Source: Bacillus nakamurai (GTDB taxonomy: Bacteria; Bacillota; Bacilli; Bacillales; Bacillaceae). Taken from it: a stretch of 64,000 bases of DNA. How positions within the stretch are numbered: position 1 is the stretch's first letter; every line of letters starts with the position of its first letter. This document shows, piece by piece, positions 43,621 through 53,322 of this stretch. The position numbers were made by a program, and so were the translations under genes. Below the pieces are notes generated by a model that was not told the origin of the DNA, did no database searches, and saw only the letters and a program-made list of their open reading frames with translations. The stretch lies in assembly GCF_001584325.1 (NCBI RefSeq), contig NZ_LSAZ01000013.1, positions 101,469 to 165,468 on the forward strand, read 5' to 3'.

Positions 43621-44463
43621 TCAGTGGAACAGCTTTTTCTTAATGGCGGATTCCCATGCGGACCAGGAAAAAACCGAGCGGAAGGCCAGAGTCAGTTTGA
43701 CGCCTTTGCCGATCGGATACCTTAATTTTTTCAGCTGTTTTTGCTGGGCTAATTGATAAATCAGCTCCGCTACCTCACGCGGATCCCCGCTTTTTGAAGC
43801 GCTGTTTTCGACGTAAGCCTTAATGGGTTCATAATAACGGTCATATGGCGATTCTTTGCCGGGAGGCGTAATTTGCTTTGCGAGAGATGTTTCCCAAATA
43901 GATGTCTTATATGATCCCGGTTCAACTAAGGCGGCAGCAATCCCTAAAGGCAAAAGCTCTAAGCGCAGGCATTCTGTAAACCCTTCTATCGCAAATTTGG
44001 AAGACGCATAAGGAGAGAGGGCAGGAAAGCCTGTCAAGCCGCTGATACTGCTGATATTAATGATTTTCGCGCCGCCATGTTTTCTCATATACGGCAGCAC
44101 GGTTTTCGTGACGTTGATCAGGCCGAATACATTCGTCTCAAACTGCCTTCTGTAATGTTCCATCGGCACGTTTTCAATAAATCCTCCGTACGCCGTACCG
44201 GCATTGTTTACAAGCAGATCGACAGCTCCGTAATCGCTGATCGTTTTCCCGAAGTCAGAAACGGATTGTTCATCTGTCACATCTAACGGAACAATGGTAA
44301 GATCCCCGCCAGCCCCTGATTGAGCGGCCGTTTGCTTTAGCGCCTCAGCTTTTTCCGGCTGCCTTGCTGTTGCGATGACGTGATAAGGCCCGGCAAGCTT
44401 AATGGCTGTCAGCAGCCCAAATCCGCTCGTTGCGCCCGTTACAATGGCAATTTTTTTGGTCAT
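43621..44463 (-). CDS. yusZ: Short-chain dehydrogenase YusZ
   Basis: 280 aa classical SDR. TGATSGFGLLTA cofactor loop, ARQPEKA after strand 2 (NADP-type), VDLLVNNAGTAYGG, catalytic SISGLTG Ser and YASSK. Resembles retinol/steroid-type SDRs with a C-terminal extension of about 40 residues. Substrate unknown. Its stop is only seven bases from the mrgA PerR box, so it is transcribed toward mrgA. Confidence 0.84.
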   Translation of the reverse strand: MTKKIAIVTGATSGFGLLTAIKLAGPYHVIATARQPEKAEALKQTAAQSGAGGDLTIVPLDVTDEQSVSDFGKTISDYGAVDLLVNNAGTAYGGFIENVPMEHYRRQFETNVFGLINVTKTVLPYMRKHGGAKIINISSISGLTGFPALSPYASSKFAIEGFTECLRLELLPLGIAAALVEPGSYKTSIWETSLAKQITPPGKESPYDRYYEPIKAYVENSASKSGDPREVAELIYQLAQQKQLKKLRYPIGKGVKLTLAFRSVFSWSAWESAIKKKLFH

Positions 44464-44592
44464 ATCGTGATCCTCCCGTTTTTTTCATATACATAGTGTA
44501 TAACATCTTCCGGAAAGAAGGGAAAATCGTTCGGAAATCTGTCAGAATTGTTCTATAATAAAAATAAACTCGGATGAAAGGGGTTTTACAAG

Positions 44593-46377
44593 ATGGCTTT
44601 AGAGGGTTTGAACGAAACGTGGGATTTAAGCTCAATTTTTAAAGGCGGAAGCCAGTCGGAAGAATTTCAAGCGTACATCAGCAGGCTGAAACATCATCTC
44701 AGCGCTTTTCAACAAGCGGCAGAGGCGTTTAAAGCCCCACAGCATGCAGATGATGATAAGGAGCTGACCCGTCTGATTGATATGTTTGAACGGTCAGCCA
44801 TCATGATCAGGCAGGCCGGAGCATTCGTCAGCTGTCTTCAGGCCCAAAATATTAAAGATCAAAAGGCGAATGAATGGAAGGCGCAAATTAATCAGCTGAG
44901 CAGCGATTTTAAATCCTCTCTTGTCACGCTGGACCATACACTTGCTCAAATTGATCAATCCGTATGGGAAGGACTTTTGCAACAACCCGGCCTGCAGGAT
45001 CTCACATACATATTAAATGAAAGAAGAGACAGGGTCGCAGAGAAACTCAGTACAGCAGAAGAGAAACTGATTGAAGGCCTGGCCGTTGACGGCTATCATG
45101 CCTGGGGCGACTTGTACAATGCGTCAGTCGGCAGAATGAAGATCCCGTTTCAGGATCAGGAGCTATCAGTCGGCCAAGCGGAAAACATGATGGCGAACCC
45201 GGATCGTTCCGTCAGACAAAACGTGTTTGAGAGGTTAAATGAAGCATGGGAGCGGGAAGAGGGATTGTTCAGCAGCACATTGAACCATCTGGCCGGCTTC
45301 CGTACCGAAACATATAGAGCGCGGGGCTGGGAAAGCGCCTTAAAAGAACCGCTTGCAATCAACCGAATGAAACAAGAAACGTTGGATGCGATGTGGCAGG
45401 TCATCACTGATCATAAACAGCCGTTTGTCGAGTATTTAAATCGAAAAGCGTCTCTTTTGGGGCTGGAGCGGCTGAATTGGTATGACGTGAGTGCTCCGGT
45501 AGGTGAGGCGCCTAAGGAATACACATATGATGAAGCGGCCAATCTGATCGTCAGCCAATTCTCGACGTTCGGCAAAAAGCTTTCCTCATTCACGGAAAAA
45601 GCGTTTCGCGATCGCTGGATCGAGGCGGAAAACCGCAGCGGCAAACGGGTCGGCGGCTTTTGCACGAGCTTTCCTGACAGCGGGGAATCACGCATTTTTA
45701 TGACGTTTTCCGGCAGCGCTTCAAATGTGTCAACGCTTGCGCATGAACTTGGGCACGCGTTTCACCAGGAGGCGATGCTTCAAGTGCGGCAGTTAAACAG
45801 AGCCTATGCGATGAACGTAGCCGAAACCGCTTCAACCTTTGCAGAAATGATCGTAGCCGATGCCGCTTTGAAACAAGCTGAGACAAAGGATGAAAAGCTG
45901 TTTTTACTGGAGGATAAAATACAAAGAAGCGTAGCCATGTTTATGAATATTCATGCGAGGTTTTTATTTGAGACACGTTTTTATGAAGAGCGGAAGCAGG
46001 GAGTCGTCCCGGCAGACAGATTAAATGAGCTGATGGAAGCGGCGCAGAAAGAAGCATTCTGTGATTCATTAGGAGAATACTATCCTCATTTTTGGGCGTC
46101 AAAGCTTCATTTTCATATTTCGGGAGTTCCGTTCTACAATTTTCCGTATACGTTCGGTTATTTATTCTCGCTTGGCATATACGCAAGAGCGCTTCGGGAA
46201 AAAACCGATTTTGAAGAAAAATATATCGCGCTGTTGTGCGATACTGCTTCCATGACGGTTGAAGATTTGGCAATGAAGCATTTAGGCGCGGATTTAACGA
46301 AGCGCGCGTTTTGGGAAGATGCAGTCGGTCTTGCCGTACAAGACGTGAAAGATTTTTTGAAGCTGACTGAATCTTAA
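44593..46377 (+). CDS. yusX: M3-family oligoendopeptidase YusX
   Basis: 594 aa, length and layout of the PepF/M3 oligoendopeptidases. Zinc site HELGHAFHQEAM near residue 384 (HExxH), with the downstream Glu in AMNVAETASTFAEM about 25 residues later as third ligand. Cytoplasmic metallopeptidase cutting short peptides. ATG behind GATGAAAGGGG. Single-gene unit with its own terminator. Confidence 0.88.
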   Translation: MALEGLNETWDLSSIFKGGSQSEEFQAYISRLKHHLSAFQQAAEAFKAPQHADDDKELTRLIDMFERSAIMIRQAGAFVSCLQAQNIKDQKANEWKAQINQLSSDFKSSLVTLDHTLAQIDQSVWEGLLQQPGLQDLTYILNERRDRVAEKLSTAEEKLIEGLAVDGYHAWGDLYNASVGRMKIPFQDQELSVGQAENMMANPDRSVRQNVFERLNEAWEREEGLFSSTLNHLAGFRTETYRARGWESALKEPLAINRMKQETLDAMWQVITDHKQPFVEYLNRKASLLGLERLNWYDVSAPVGEAPKEYTYDEAANLIVSQFSTFGKKLSSFTEKAFRDRWIEAENRSGKRVGGFCTSFPDSGESRIFMTFSGSASNVSTLAHELGHAFHQEAMLQVRQLNRAYAMNVAETASTFAEMIVADAALKQAETKDEKLFLLEDKIQRSVAMFMNIHARFLFETRFYEERKQGVVPADRLNELMEAAQKEAFCDSLGEYYPHFWASKLHFHISGVPFYNFPYTFGYLFSLGIYARALREKTDFEEKYIALLCDTASMTVEDLAMKHLGADLTKRAFWEDAVGLAVQDVKDFLKLTES

Positions 46378-46390
46378 TCTTCATACGCAG

Positions 46391-46424
46391 CAGCCGGAGT
46401 GTTCACCGCTCCGGCTGTTTTTTA
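46391..46424 (+). terminator. Terminator of yusX
   Basis: AGCCGGAG...CTCCGGCT stem then TTTTTT. Confidence 0.88.
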
Positions 46425-46495
46425 TCTTGAATGAATGACGGAGCCCGCCCTTGGACATACCTAAAAACGATCGGAAATGAATGGGAGTGAATCGC

Positions 46496-46933
46496 ATGAA
46501 ATGGATCAGGACGGCGGGCGCCGTATGTATCACGCTGATGCTGATTGCCGGATGCCGATTGAATGAACAAGAACGGGAAGCAAAAGAAGACATCACACCC
46601 GTCTCATCCGCAAAGCCGGTTCCTTACGAGAGCTTTTCCCTTCGGGTGAACTACGGGGACGGCGAGCATAACCGCTATGAAGGCATGTATAAAAAAAAGG
46701 GCCGTGACGAAAAGGCGGACATACAAGATAAGCTGTCAGGCGTCCATCGGGAAGGTGAAGAAGCGCTTGATGAAATGAAGATGATTCTTGGAGAACTGGC
46801 TTTAAACAGCCGGATGCCGGAAAGGGAAGTCGTTCGGCAGGTGCTCTCTGCGTTCAATTTAGACAGCCATTATGACCATTTTTATTTGAAGCTTAAGAAA
46901 AGCGACGGGGAAATGACAGAAATCAAGAACTAA
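46496..46933 (+). CDS. yusW: Lipoprotein YusW
   Basis: 145 aa from ATG at 46496, with GGGAGTG seven bases upstream. Lipobox LIAGC gives Cys at residue ~20. The mature part is polar, containing YESFSLRVNYGDGEHNRYEG and a helical C-terminus. Family of unknown function, conserved in Bacillus. No partner apparent. Confidence 0.77.
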   Translation: MKWIRTAGAVCITLMLIAGCRLNEQEREAKEDITPVSSAKPVPYESFSLRVNYGDGEHNRYEGMYKKKGRDEKADIQDKLSGVHREGEEALDEMKMILGELALNSRMPEREVVRQVLSAFNLDSHYDHFYLKLKKSDGEMTEIKN

Positions 46934-46967
46934 ACCGCAGCAATGCCTTTTTTGCCTGAAACTAATT

Positions 46968-46986
46968 GATAATGATACTCAAAGTC
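46968..46986. promoter_or_regulatory. Fur box before yusV
   Basis: GATAATGATACTCAAAGTC matches 15 of 19 Fur consensus positions, with a perfect left half. It lies upstream of TATAAT-like elements near 47005. Confidence 0.65.
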
Positions 46987-47088
46987 ATTAATTTCTGTTA
47001 CAATATAATCATGATCTCATTGTTGAATATTTAGGCAATTTGTTTATATACATAGTGTTGGGAAACACAAAAAGGAGCGGTTAGCGGA

Positions 47089-47913
47089 ATGAGTGCAATT
47101 TCTACAGAAACGTTGAGCTTAGGGTACGGGGAAACCGTTATTATTGATGAGTTGGATGTGACAATTCCAAAAGGCGAAATTACCGTATTGATTGGCAGCA
47201 ACGGCTGCGGAAAGTCGACACTTTTACGTTCATTGGCACGGCTGATGAAACCGAGGGGCGGATCTGTTCTTTTAGAAGGAAGAGCAATTGCCAAACTTCC
47301 GACAAAGGAAGTGGCAAGAGAGCTTGCCATTTTGCCGCAGAGCCCGTCGGCTCCCGAAGGCCTTACGGTGCATCAGCTTGTGAAGCAGGGAAGATACCCT
47401 TATCAAAGCTGGCTGAAGCAATGGTCGGCAGAGGACGAAAACGCAGTGGCGAAGGCGCTCAAAGCGACGAAGCTTGAGGAAATGGCCGACCGCCCGGTAG
47501 ATTCCTTGTCAGGCGGCCAGCGCCAGCGCGCGTGGATTGCGATGACGCTCGCTCAGGATACGGATATCATTCTGCTTGACGAGCCGACAACCTATCTCGA
47601 CATGACCCATCAAATTGAAATTCTTGATTTGCTGTTTGAATTAAATGAGAAAGAAAAGCGGACGATCGTTATGGTGCTGCACGACTTGAATTTGGCGTGC
47701 CGCTATGCCCATTATCTCGTGGCGATTAAGGATAAACAGATTTATGCGGAAGGCCGCCCTGAGGAAGTCATCACTTGCGATCTTGTGCAGCAGGTATTTG
47801 CGATGAACTGTCAGGTTACGCAGGACCCGCTCTTCGGCACGCCGCTTTGCATCCCGCACGGACGCGGCAGATGTATCGTTCAGGAAGCGGCCCTCTCCGC
47901 CCGTACGTCATAA
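47089..47913 (+). CDS. yusV: Iron-siderophore ABC transporter ATPase YusV
   Basis: 274 aa, close homologue of FhuC in this window. Walker A GSNGCGKST, Q-loop AILPQSPSAP, signature LSGGQRQRAW, Walker B IILLDEPTTYLD, and switch His in VLHDLNLA. No permease or binding protein accompanies it; in B. subtilis YusV energises the Feu (bacillibactin) and Yfi siderophore importers encoded elsewhere. A Fur box upstream supports iron control. GGAGCGG before ATG. Confidence 0.9.
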   Translation: MSAISTETLSLGYGETVIIDELDVTIPKGEITVLIGSNGCGKSTLLRSLARLMKPRGGSVLLEGRAIAKLPTKEVARELAILPQSPSAPEGLTVHQLVKQGRYPYQSWLKQWSAEDENAVAKALKATKLEEMADRPVDSLSGGQRQRAWIAMTLAQDTDIILLDEPTTYLDMTHQIEILDLLFELNEKEKRTIVMVLHDLNLACRYAHYLVAIKDKQIYAEGRPEEVITCDLVQQVFAMNCQVTQDPLFGTPLCIPHGRGRCIVQEAALSARTS

Positions 47914-47937
47914 TCATTGAAGAGGGAAGGGAACGGT

Positions 47938-48183
47938 ATGGAAGAGAAGCTTCAGCAGCAGCTTGACGGTTTGCTTGAGAAATACACGGAGCTGTTGCTT
48001 GGCGAAACCGATCATGAATTAAAGGAAGAAGTCAAGCAGTGGATTTTGTATACACATATCGCAAAAAGCATGCCTCCGCTCGTAAAACATTGGAATGAAT
48101 CCTATCCGGACGCCAAACAGGGTATTAAAGATACGATACAGCATATAAAACTGCTGAATGAAAAGCACAGAAAAAAACAATAA
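47938..48183 (+). CDS. yusU: YusU, small acidic protein
   Basis: 81 aa from ATG at 47938 behind AGAGGGAAGGGAACGGT. Almost wholly helical and charged (EEKLQQQLDGLLEKYTELLL, LNEKHRKKQ). No motif. Probably co-transcribed with yusV, 24 bases upstream; whether it serves iron uptake is unknown. Confidence 0.78.
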   Translation: MEEKLQQQLDGLLEKYTELLLGETDHELKEEVKQWILYTHIAKSMPPLVKHWNESYPDAKQGIKDTIQHIKLLNEKHRKKQ

Positions 48184-48228
48184 AAAAGCTTCCGGCATCA
48201 GATAGAGGTGCCGGAAGCTTTTTTTGCT
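48183..48228. terminator. Terminator between yusU and the yusT remnant
   Basis: AAAAAAGCTTCCGGCA...TGCCGGAAGCTTTTTTT, long perfect stem. Confidence 0.92.
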
Positions 48229-48237
48229 GAAAAAGAA

Positions 48238-48780
48238 TCAATAAAAGCCCGCAATGCGCTGCTCATATACGAATCCTTCCGCGTGACAAATGCTGTTTTT
48301 TATAAAGCTGAATGCTTTCGGAATGGTCCAGGTTTGGACGGACCCTTGTGCAGCATGCTGTTCAATGACGCTTTTAGGAAGCAGCGTGGTGCCGAGTCCA
48401 GCCGTCACTCCGCCGATGATCGCTTCAAGAGTGCCGAATTCCATAATGGCCGGGTGTGCCGTTCCGGCGGAGTGAAGCCAGCGCTCCAGTGTGTACGTGC
48501 AGCCCGTGCTGTACACAAGGATCGGCTTTTTCACTGCCTCTTCTAAATCAGTGACAGCAGCCGGCGTCACGACCACCGCTTCTTCTTCAAACGCCGGGAC
48601 AGATTGCAGTTCCGGATGTTTGATATGACAGCCGATAAATGCGCCGTCTAATTCGTAACGCAGAACTTTGTCGGTTAAAAATTGAGTATGACCTGTAGAA
48701 AGTGACAGCTGTACGTCAGGATAACGTTCATAATAGGCTGCCAGGAGCTTCGGCAGCCTGACGGCGGCAGTCGTTTGAAA
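48238..48780 (-). pseudogene. yusT: LysR-family regulator YusT, N-terminus deleted
   Basis: About 180 residues open on the minus strand with no usable start. They form the C-terminal effector domain of a LysR regulator: TTAAVRLPKLLAAYYERYPD near the break, STGHTQFLTDKVL, GGVTAGLGTTLLPKSV. The usual first ~100 residues with the DNA-binding helix-turn-helix are missing. At 48770-48790 the sequence switches to the internal part of yusQ in the opposite orientation. Non-functional remnant. Confidence 0.8.
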
Positions 48781-49118
48781 AAAAGCTGAGTACGGCTATT
48801 CACAAAACGATGACGGAAATCATTGATGTGCCGCATGATGACTATTTTCAGGTGGTGCATCAGCATCAAAAAGGCGAGTTTTTCTATGATCCGTCCTATC
48901 TTCAAGTCGAGCGGACCGATGATCTGATTTATGTGCATTTTACATTGAAGAACTCCAGAACGGCCGAACAGAAAAAAGCATTTTATCATCAATTGGCAAG
49001 CCGCCTTCATGAAGACCTTGAGATCAGAAAAGAAGACGTGTTTATCGTGCTTTCCGGAAATACGGAGGAAGACTGGTCATTCGGAAACGGAATGGCGCAA
49101 ATGATAAGTGAGACATAA
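48774..49118 (+). pseudogene. yusQ: Tautomerase-family YusQ, N-terminus deleted
   Basis: The open frame (SFEKKLSTAIHKTMTEIIDV, PHDDYFQVVHQHQKGEFFYD and onward to NGMAQMISET) is the C-terminal ~115 residues of a 4-oxalocrotonate tautomerase-like protein. In this family the catalytic residue is Pro1 after Met removal; that end is absent here and the frame meets a stop at 48759-48761. A start at ATG 48810 would give a 102-residue stub with no ribosome site. Best read as a remnant left by the deletion that also cut yusT. Confidence 0.75.
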
Positions 49119-49119
49119 A

Positions 49120-49148
49120 AAAAGCCCGCGGCTTTCGCGGGCTTTTGT
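49120..49148. terminator. Terminator between yusQ remnant and yusP
   Basis: AAAAAAAGCCCGCG...CGCGGGCTTTT stem, usable from both sides. Confidence 0.88.
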
Positions 49149-49151
49149 ACA

Positions 49152-51229
<2,078 letters not shown>

Positions 51230-51260
51230 AAATCCTCCTAATCTGTTCCTCGGAAAATAA

Positions 51261-51274
51261 TTAACATTAGTTAA
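51261..51274. promoter_or_regulatory. Candidate YusO operator
   Basis: TTAACATTAGTTAA: 5-base arms TTAAC/GTTAA around ATTA, about 35 bases before yusO. MarR proteins usually bind such AT-rich palindromes at their own promoters. Confidence 0.5.
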
Positions 51275-51317
51275 ATATAAATAAGGATTAATGATATGTC
51301 AATCCTTTTGTAAAAAA

Positions 51318-51362
51318 ATAAAAAAAAAGGATTTGATGCTTGGCGAAAACATCAATCCTTTA
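51318..51362 (-). terminator. Terminator of yusN
   Basis: On the minus strand AAAGGATTGATG...CATCAAATCC then T9. It follows the yusN stop. Confidence 0.85.
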
Positions 51363-51368
51363 CACTTC

Positions 51369-51701
51369 TTATTGCTGATAAGGAGATTGCTGCTGAATGG
51401 TCTGCTGAAATTTCTGGTACGATTGCTGAAGCTTTTGGGTATCCGCTGCTTCGAGGGAATACCAGCCGTTTTGAAACATCACATCGTATAATCTTCTTTG
51501 CGCTTTTTGTGACTCATCGAAAATAGATTGAATATCTTGATAAAGAGACTCGTGGCTGAATTCGTGCAACGCTGTACAGTATGATGACGTCATATATTTT
51601 TCAGTCGTCAGCAGCTCATTCACCAAGTCTCTGTCATTCATTTGCGCCGTATTCGGCACCGGGGTTTGCGGGTTGCTGATTTTTTGGTTTTGCTGATTCA
51701 T
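51369..51701 (-). CDS. yusN: Spore-coat CotF-like protein YusN
   Basis: 110 aa. Glutamine-rich ends and a central CotF-type helical domain: MNDRDLVNELLTTEKYMTSS and YCTALHEFSHESLYQDIQ. Related to spore coat protein CotF. Likely sporulation-expressed. It lies 11 bases after the next small gene, in one operon. GGAGG-type ribosome site present. Confidence 0.78.
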   Translation of the reverse strand: MNQQNQKISNPQTPVPNTAQMNDRDLVNELLTTEKYMTSSYCTALHEFSHESLYQDIQSIFDESQKAQRRLYDVMFQNGWYSLEAADTQKLQQSYQKFQQTIQQQSPYQQ

Positions 51702-51712
51702 ATTTTTTCCTC

Positions 51713-51967
51713 CTATTGCATATAGCCTGTTGTCTGTCCGCCTTGGGCAGGATTCAAATGGCCTAATATTTTTTGAAAATGTTTTTCATGCATCTGGCCG
51801 ATCTGTTCAAGCTCTTGTTTTAATGTCTGATCCTGACATTGTCCTGCCATAAAGTGCGCTTTTTTCATAGCAAGCAGATTCCAGTTCAGCATGTCCTCCA
51901 GATACAAATGATCCTTCGTTGAGATAACGGCAGGCGGCATGTTTGCGTGCTGCTCTTGATTGTTCAT
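51713..51967 (-). CDS. Small spore-coat-like protein upstream of yusN
   Basis: 84 aa, with STKDHLYLEDMLNWNLLAMK followed by KAHFMAGQCQDQTLKQELEQIGQ: a ferritin/CotF-like two-helix pattern. GGAGGCGTTTAT lies before the ATG. Similar to short coat-associated proteins paired with CotF homologues; function inferred from its partner yusN. I do not recall its gene name reliably. Confidence 0.7.
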   Translation of the reverse strand: MNNQEQHANMPPAVISTKDHLYLEDMLNWNLLAMKKAHFMAGQCQDQTLKQELEQIGQMHEKHFQKILGHLNPAQGGQTTGYMQ

Positions 51968-52053
51968 ATAAACGCCTCCTTTGATTTCTGTTCTTGTTAG
52001 GTTTCTCTATGCTCGTGATTTCATACGGATAAATTAAAAGGTGGTGCTCATCC

Positions 52054-52962
52054 TTGCTGCGGAGCATAAGTTTGTTTTTGTCCAAAAATAAAATGCTTAC
52101 CAAACTTGCCCAGGCTTACGGCATCCGTTTCGGCGCAGGAAGATTCGTCGCAGGCGAAACGATCGGCGAAGCGGTGAAAACGGTGAAGCGGCTCAATCAA
52201 TCAGGATTATCGGCCTCCATTGATTATTTAGGTGAATATGCCGGTTCAAAGAAGGATGCTGGGCGGACGGCGGAAGAATGTAAAAAAGCGATCAGAGCCA
52301 TTGCCGATCATCAATTAGATTGTGAGCTGTCTGTGAAATTAACTTCCATCGGATTGGATATTTCAGAGAAACTCGCTGAGAATCATATAAGGGAGATCCT
52401 GTCAGAAGCGAAAGAGCGGAACGTTCCTGTAACGATTGACATGGAGGATTACGCCAGATGCGGACGAACGCTGGAGCTGTATAAACGGTGCAAACCGGAT
52501 TTCCCTATGCTCGGAACCGTGATTCAGGCGTATTTGTACCGCGCCGCTGAGGATATCGGAAGCCTTCAGCCATACAAGCCGCGGCTCAGGCTTGTAAAAG
52601 GCGCTTATAAAGAATCGGCGGCTGTTGCATTTCCGGATAAAAAAGGGACCGATCTCCATTATCAGCAATTGATCAAGCTCCAGCTGCTGAGCGGCCATGA
52701 AACAGCGGTGGCGACCCATGACGATGACATGATTTCTTACACGAAAAAACTTATCTCCGAACACGATATTCCCCGTGAGCAATTTGAATTTCAAATGCTG
52801 TACGGGATCAGGACGGAGCGGCAGAAGGAGCTTGCTGCTGAAGGATACCGGATGAGGGTGTATGTGCCGTACGGAACCGACTGGTACAGCTACTTTATGA
52901 GAAGGATTGCTGAACGTCCGGCCAATGCAGCGTTTGTGTTAAAAGGGATCTTCAAAAAATAA
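52054..52962 (+). CDS. fadM: Proline dehydrogenase-like protein FadM (YusM)
   Basis: 302 aa, proline dehydrogenase fold (PutA N-terminal type): TIM-barrel segments VKLTSIGLDIS, VTIDMEDYA, RLRLVKGAYKE, VATHDDDMI and FQMLYGIRTERQKELAAEGY, which bind FAD and proline in the family. Starts at TTG (52054) behind AAAGGTGGTG. Next to the beta-oxidation operon and named fadM in B. subtilis lists; the enzymatic assignment is by family. Confidence 0.83.
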   Translation: MLRSISLFLSKNKMLTKLAQAYGIRFGAGRFVAGETIGEAVKTVKRLNQSGLSASIDYLGEYAGSKKDAGRTAEECKKAIRAIADHQLDCELSVKLTSIGLDISEKLAENHIREILSEAKERNVPVTIDMEDYARCGRTLELYKRCKPDFPMLGTVIQAYLYRAAEDIGSLQPYKPRLRLVKGAYKESAAVAFPDKKGTDLHYQQLIKLQLLSGHETAVATHDDDMISYTKKLISEHDIPREQFEFQMLYGIRTERQKELAAEGYRMRVYVPYGTDWYSYFMRRIAERPANAAFVLKGIFKK

Positions 52963-52986
52963 CGGCTGCCCCGAAAAGCAGCCGCT
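52957..52986 (-). terminator. Terminator of yuzL
   Basis: On the minus strand GGCTGC-TTTTCGGG-GCAGCC, then GTTATTTTTT. It directly follows the yuzL stop and may also slow fadM transcripts. Confidence 0.65.
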
Positions 52987-52991
52987 GCCTG

Positions 52992-53132
52992 TTATTCCAT
53001 GTTTTCTTTTTTATATTGCTGATTTTGGCTCGTACGTTTGCCGCCGCCATGCTTTTGTGTCGGCCCCGCATTTCCTTTAACGCTGGCCGCGCTCACTGCC
53101 GCAGAAGACGGATCTTTTTTTACCCGCACCAT
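52992..53132 (-). CDS. yuzL: YuzL-family small protein
   Basis: 46 aa, MVRVKKDPSSAAVSAASVKG followed by NAGPTQKHGGGKRTSQNQQY and KKENME. GGAGG lies eight bases before the ATG. It matches the YuzL family (short, lysine/glutamine-rich, disordered, found in Bacillus). Function unknown; the composition recalls minor spore proteins. Convergent with fadM and divergent from fadN. Confidence 0.82.
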   Translation of the reverse strand: MVRVKKDPSSAAVSAASVKGNAGPTQKHGGGKRTSQNQQYKKENME

Positions 53133-53217
53133 TCCCTTCACCTCCGGCTTTAAGATTCCCGTCTTCGCTGCGGATCATGCGAAAGCCAAAAAATTTAAAA
53201 AAATTCCATATTAGCTA

Positions 53218-53302
53218 TTGAAGTCAGCCTCGAAATCTTTTAAGATGAAAGAAGAAAAGGGTTTCATTTTTTTTGCTGAAAAAATGAATGATTATTCATT
53301 CA
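53218..53302 (+). promoter_or_regulatory. fadNAE promoter with a FadR operator
   Basis: TTGAAG (53218-53223), a 17-base spacer and TAAGAT (53241-53246). Downstream, TGAATGATTATTCATTCA (53285-53302) matches the B. subtilis FadR (YsiA) box, with perfect 7-base arms. This predicts repression released by long-chain acyl-CoA. Confidence 0.82.
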
Positions 53303-53322
53303 AAGTTCAAGGGGGATGACTC

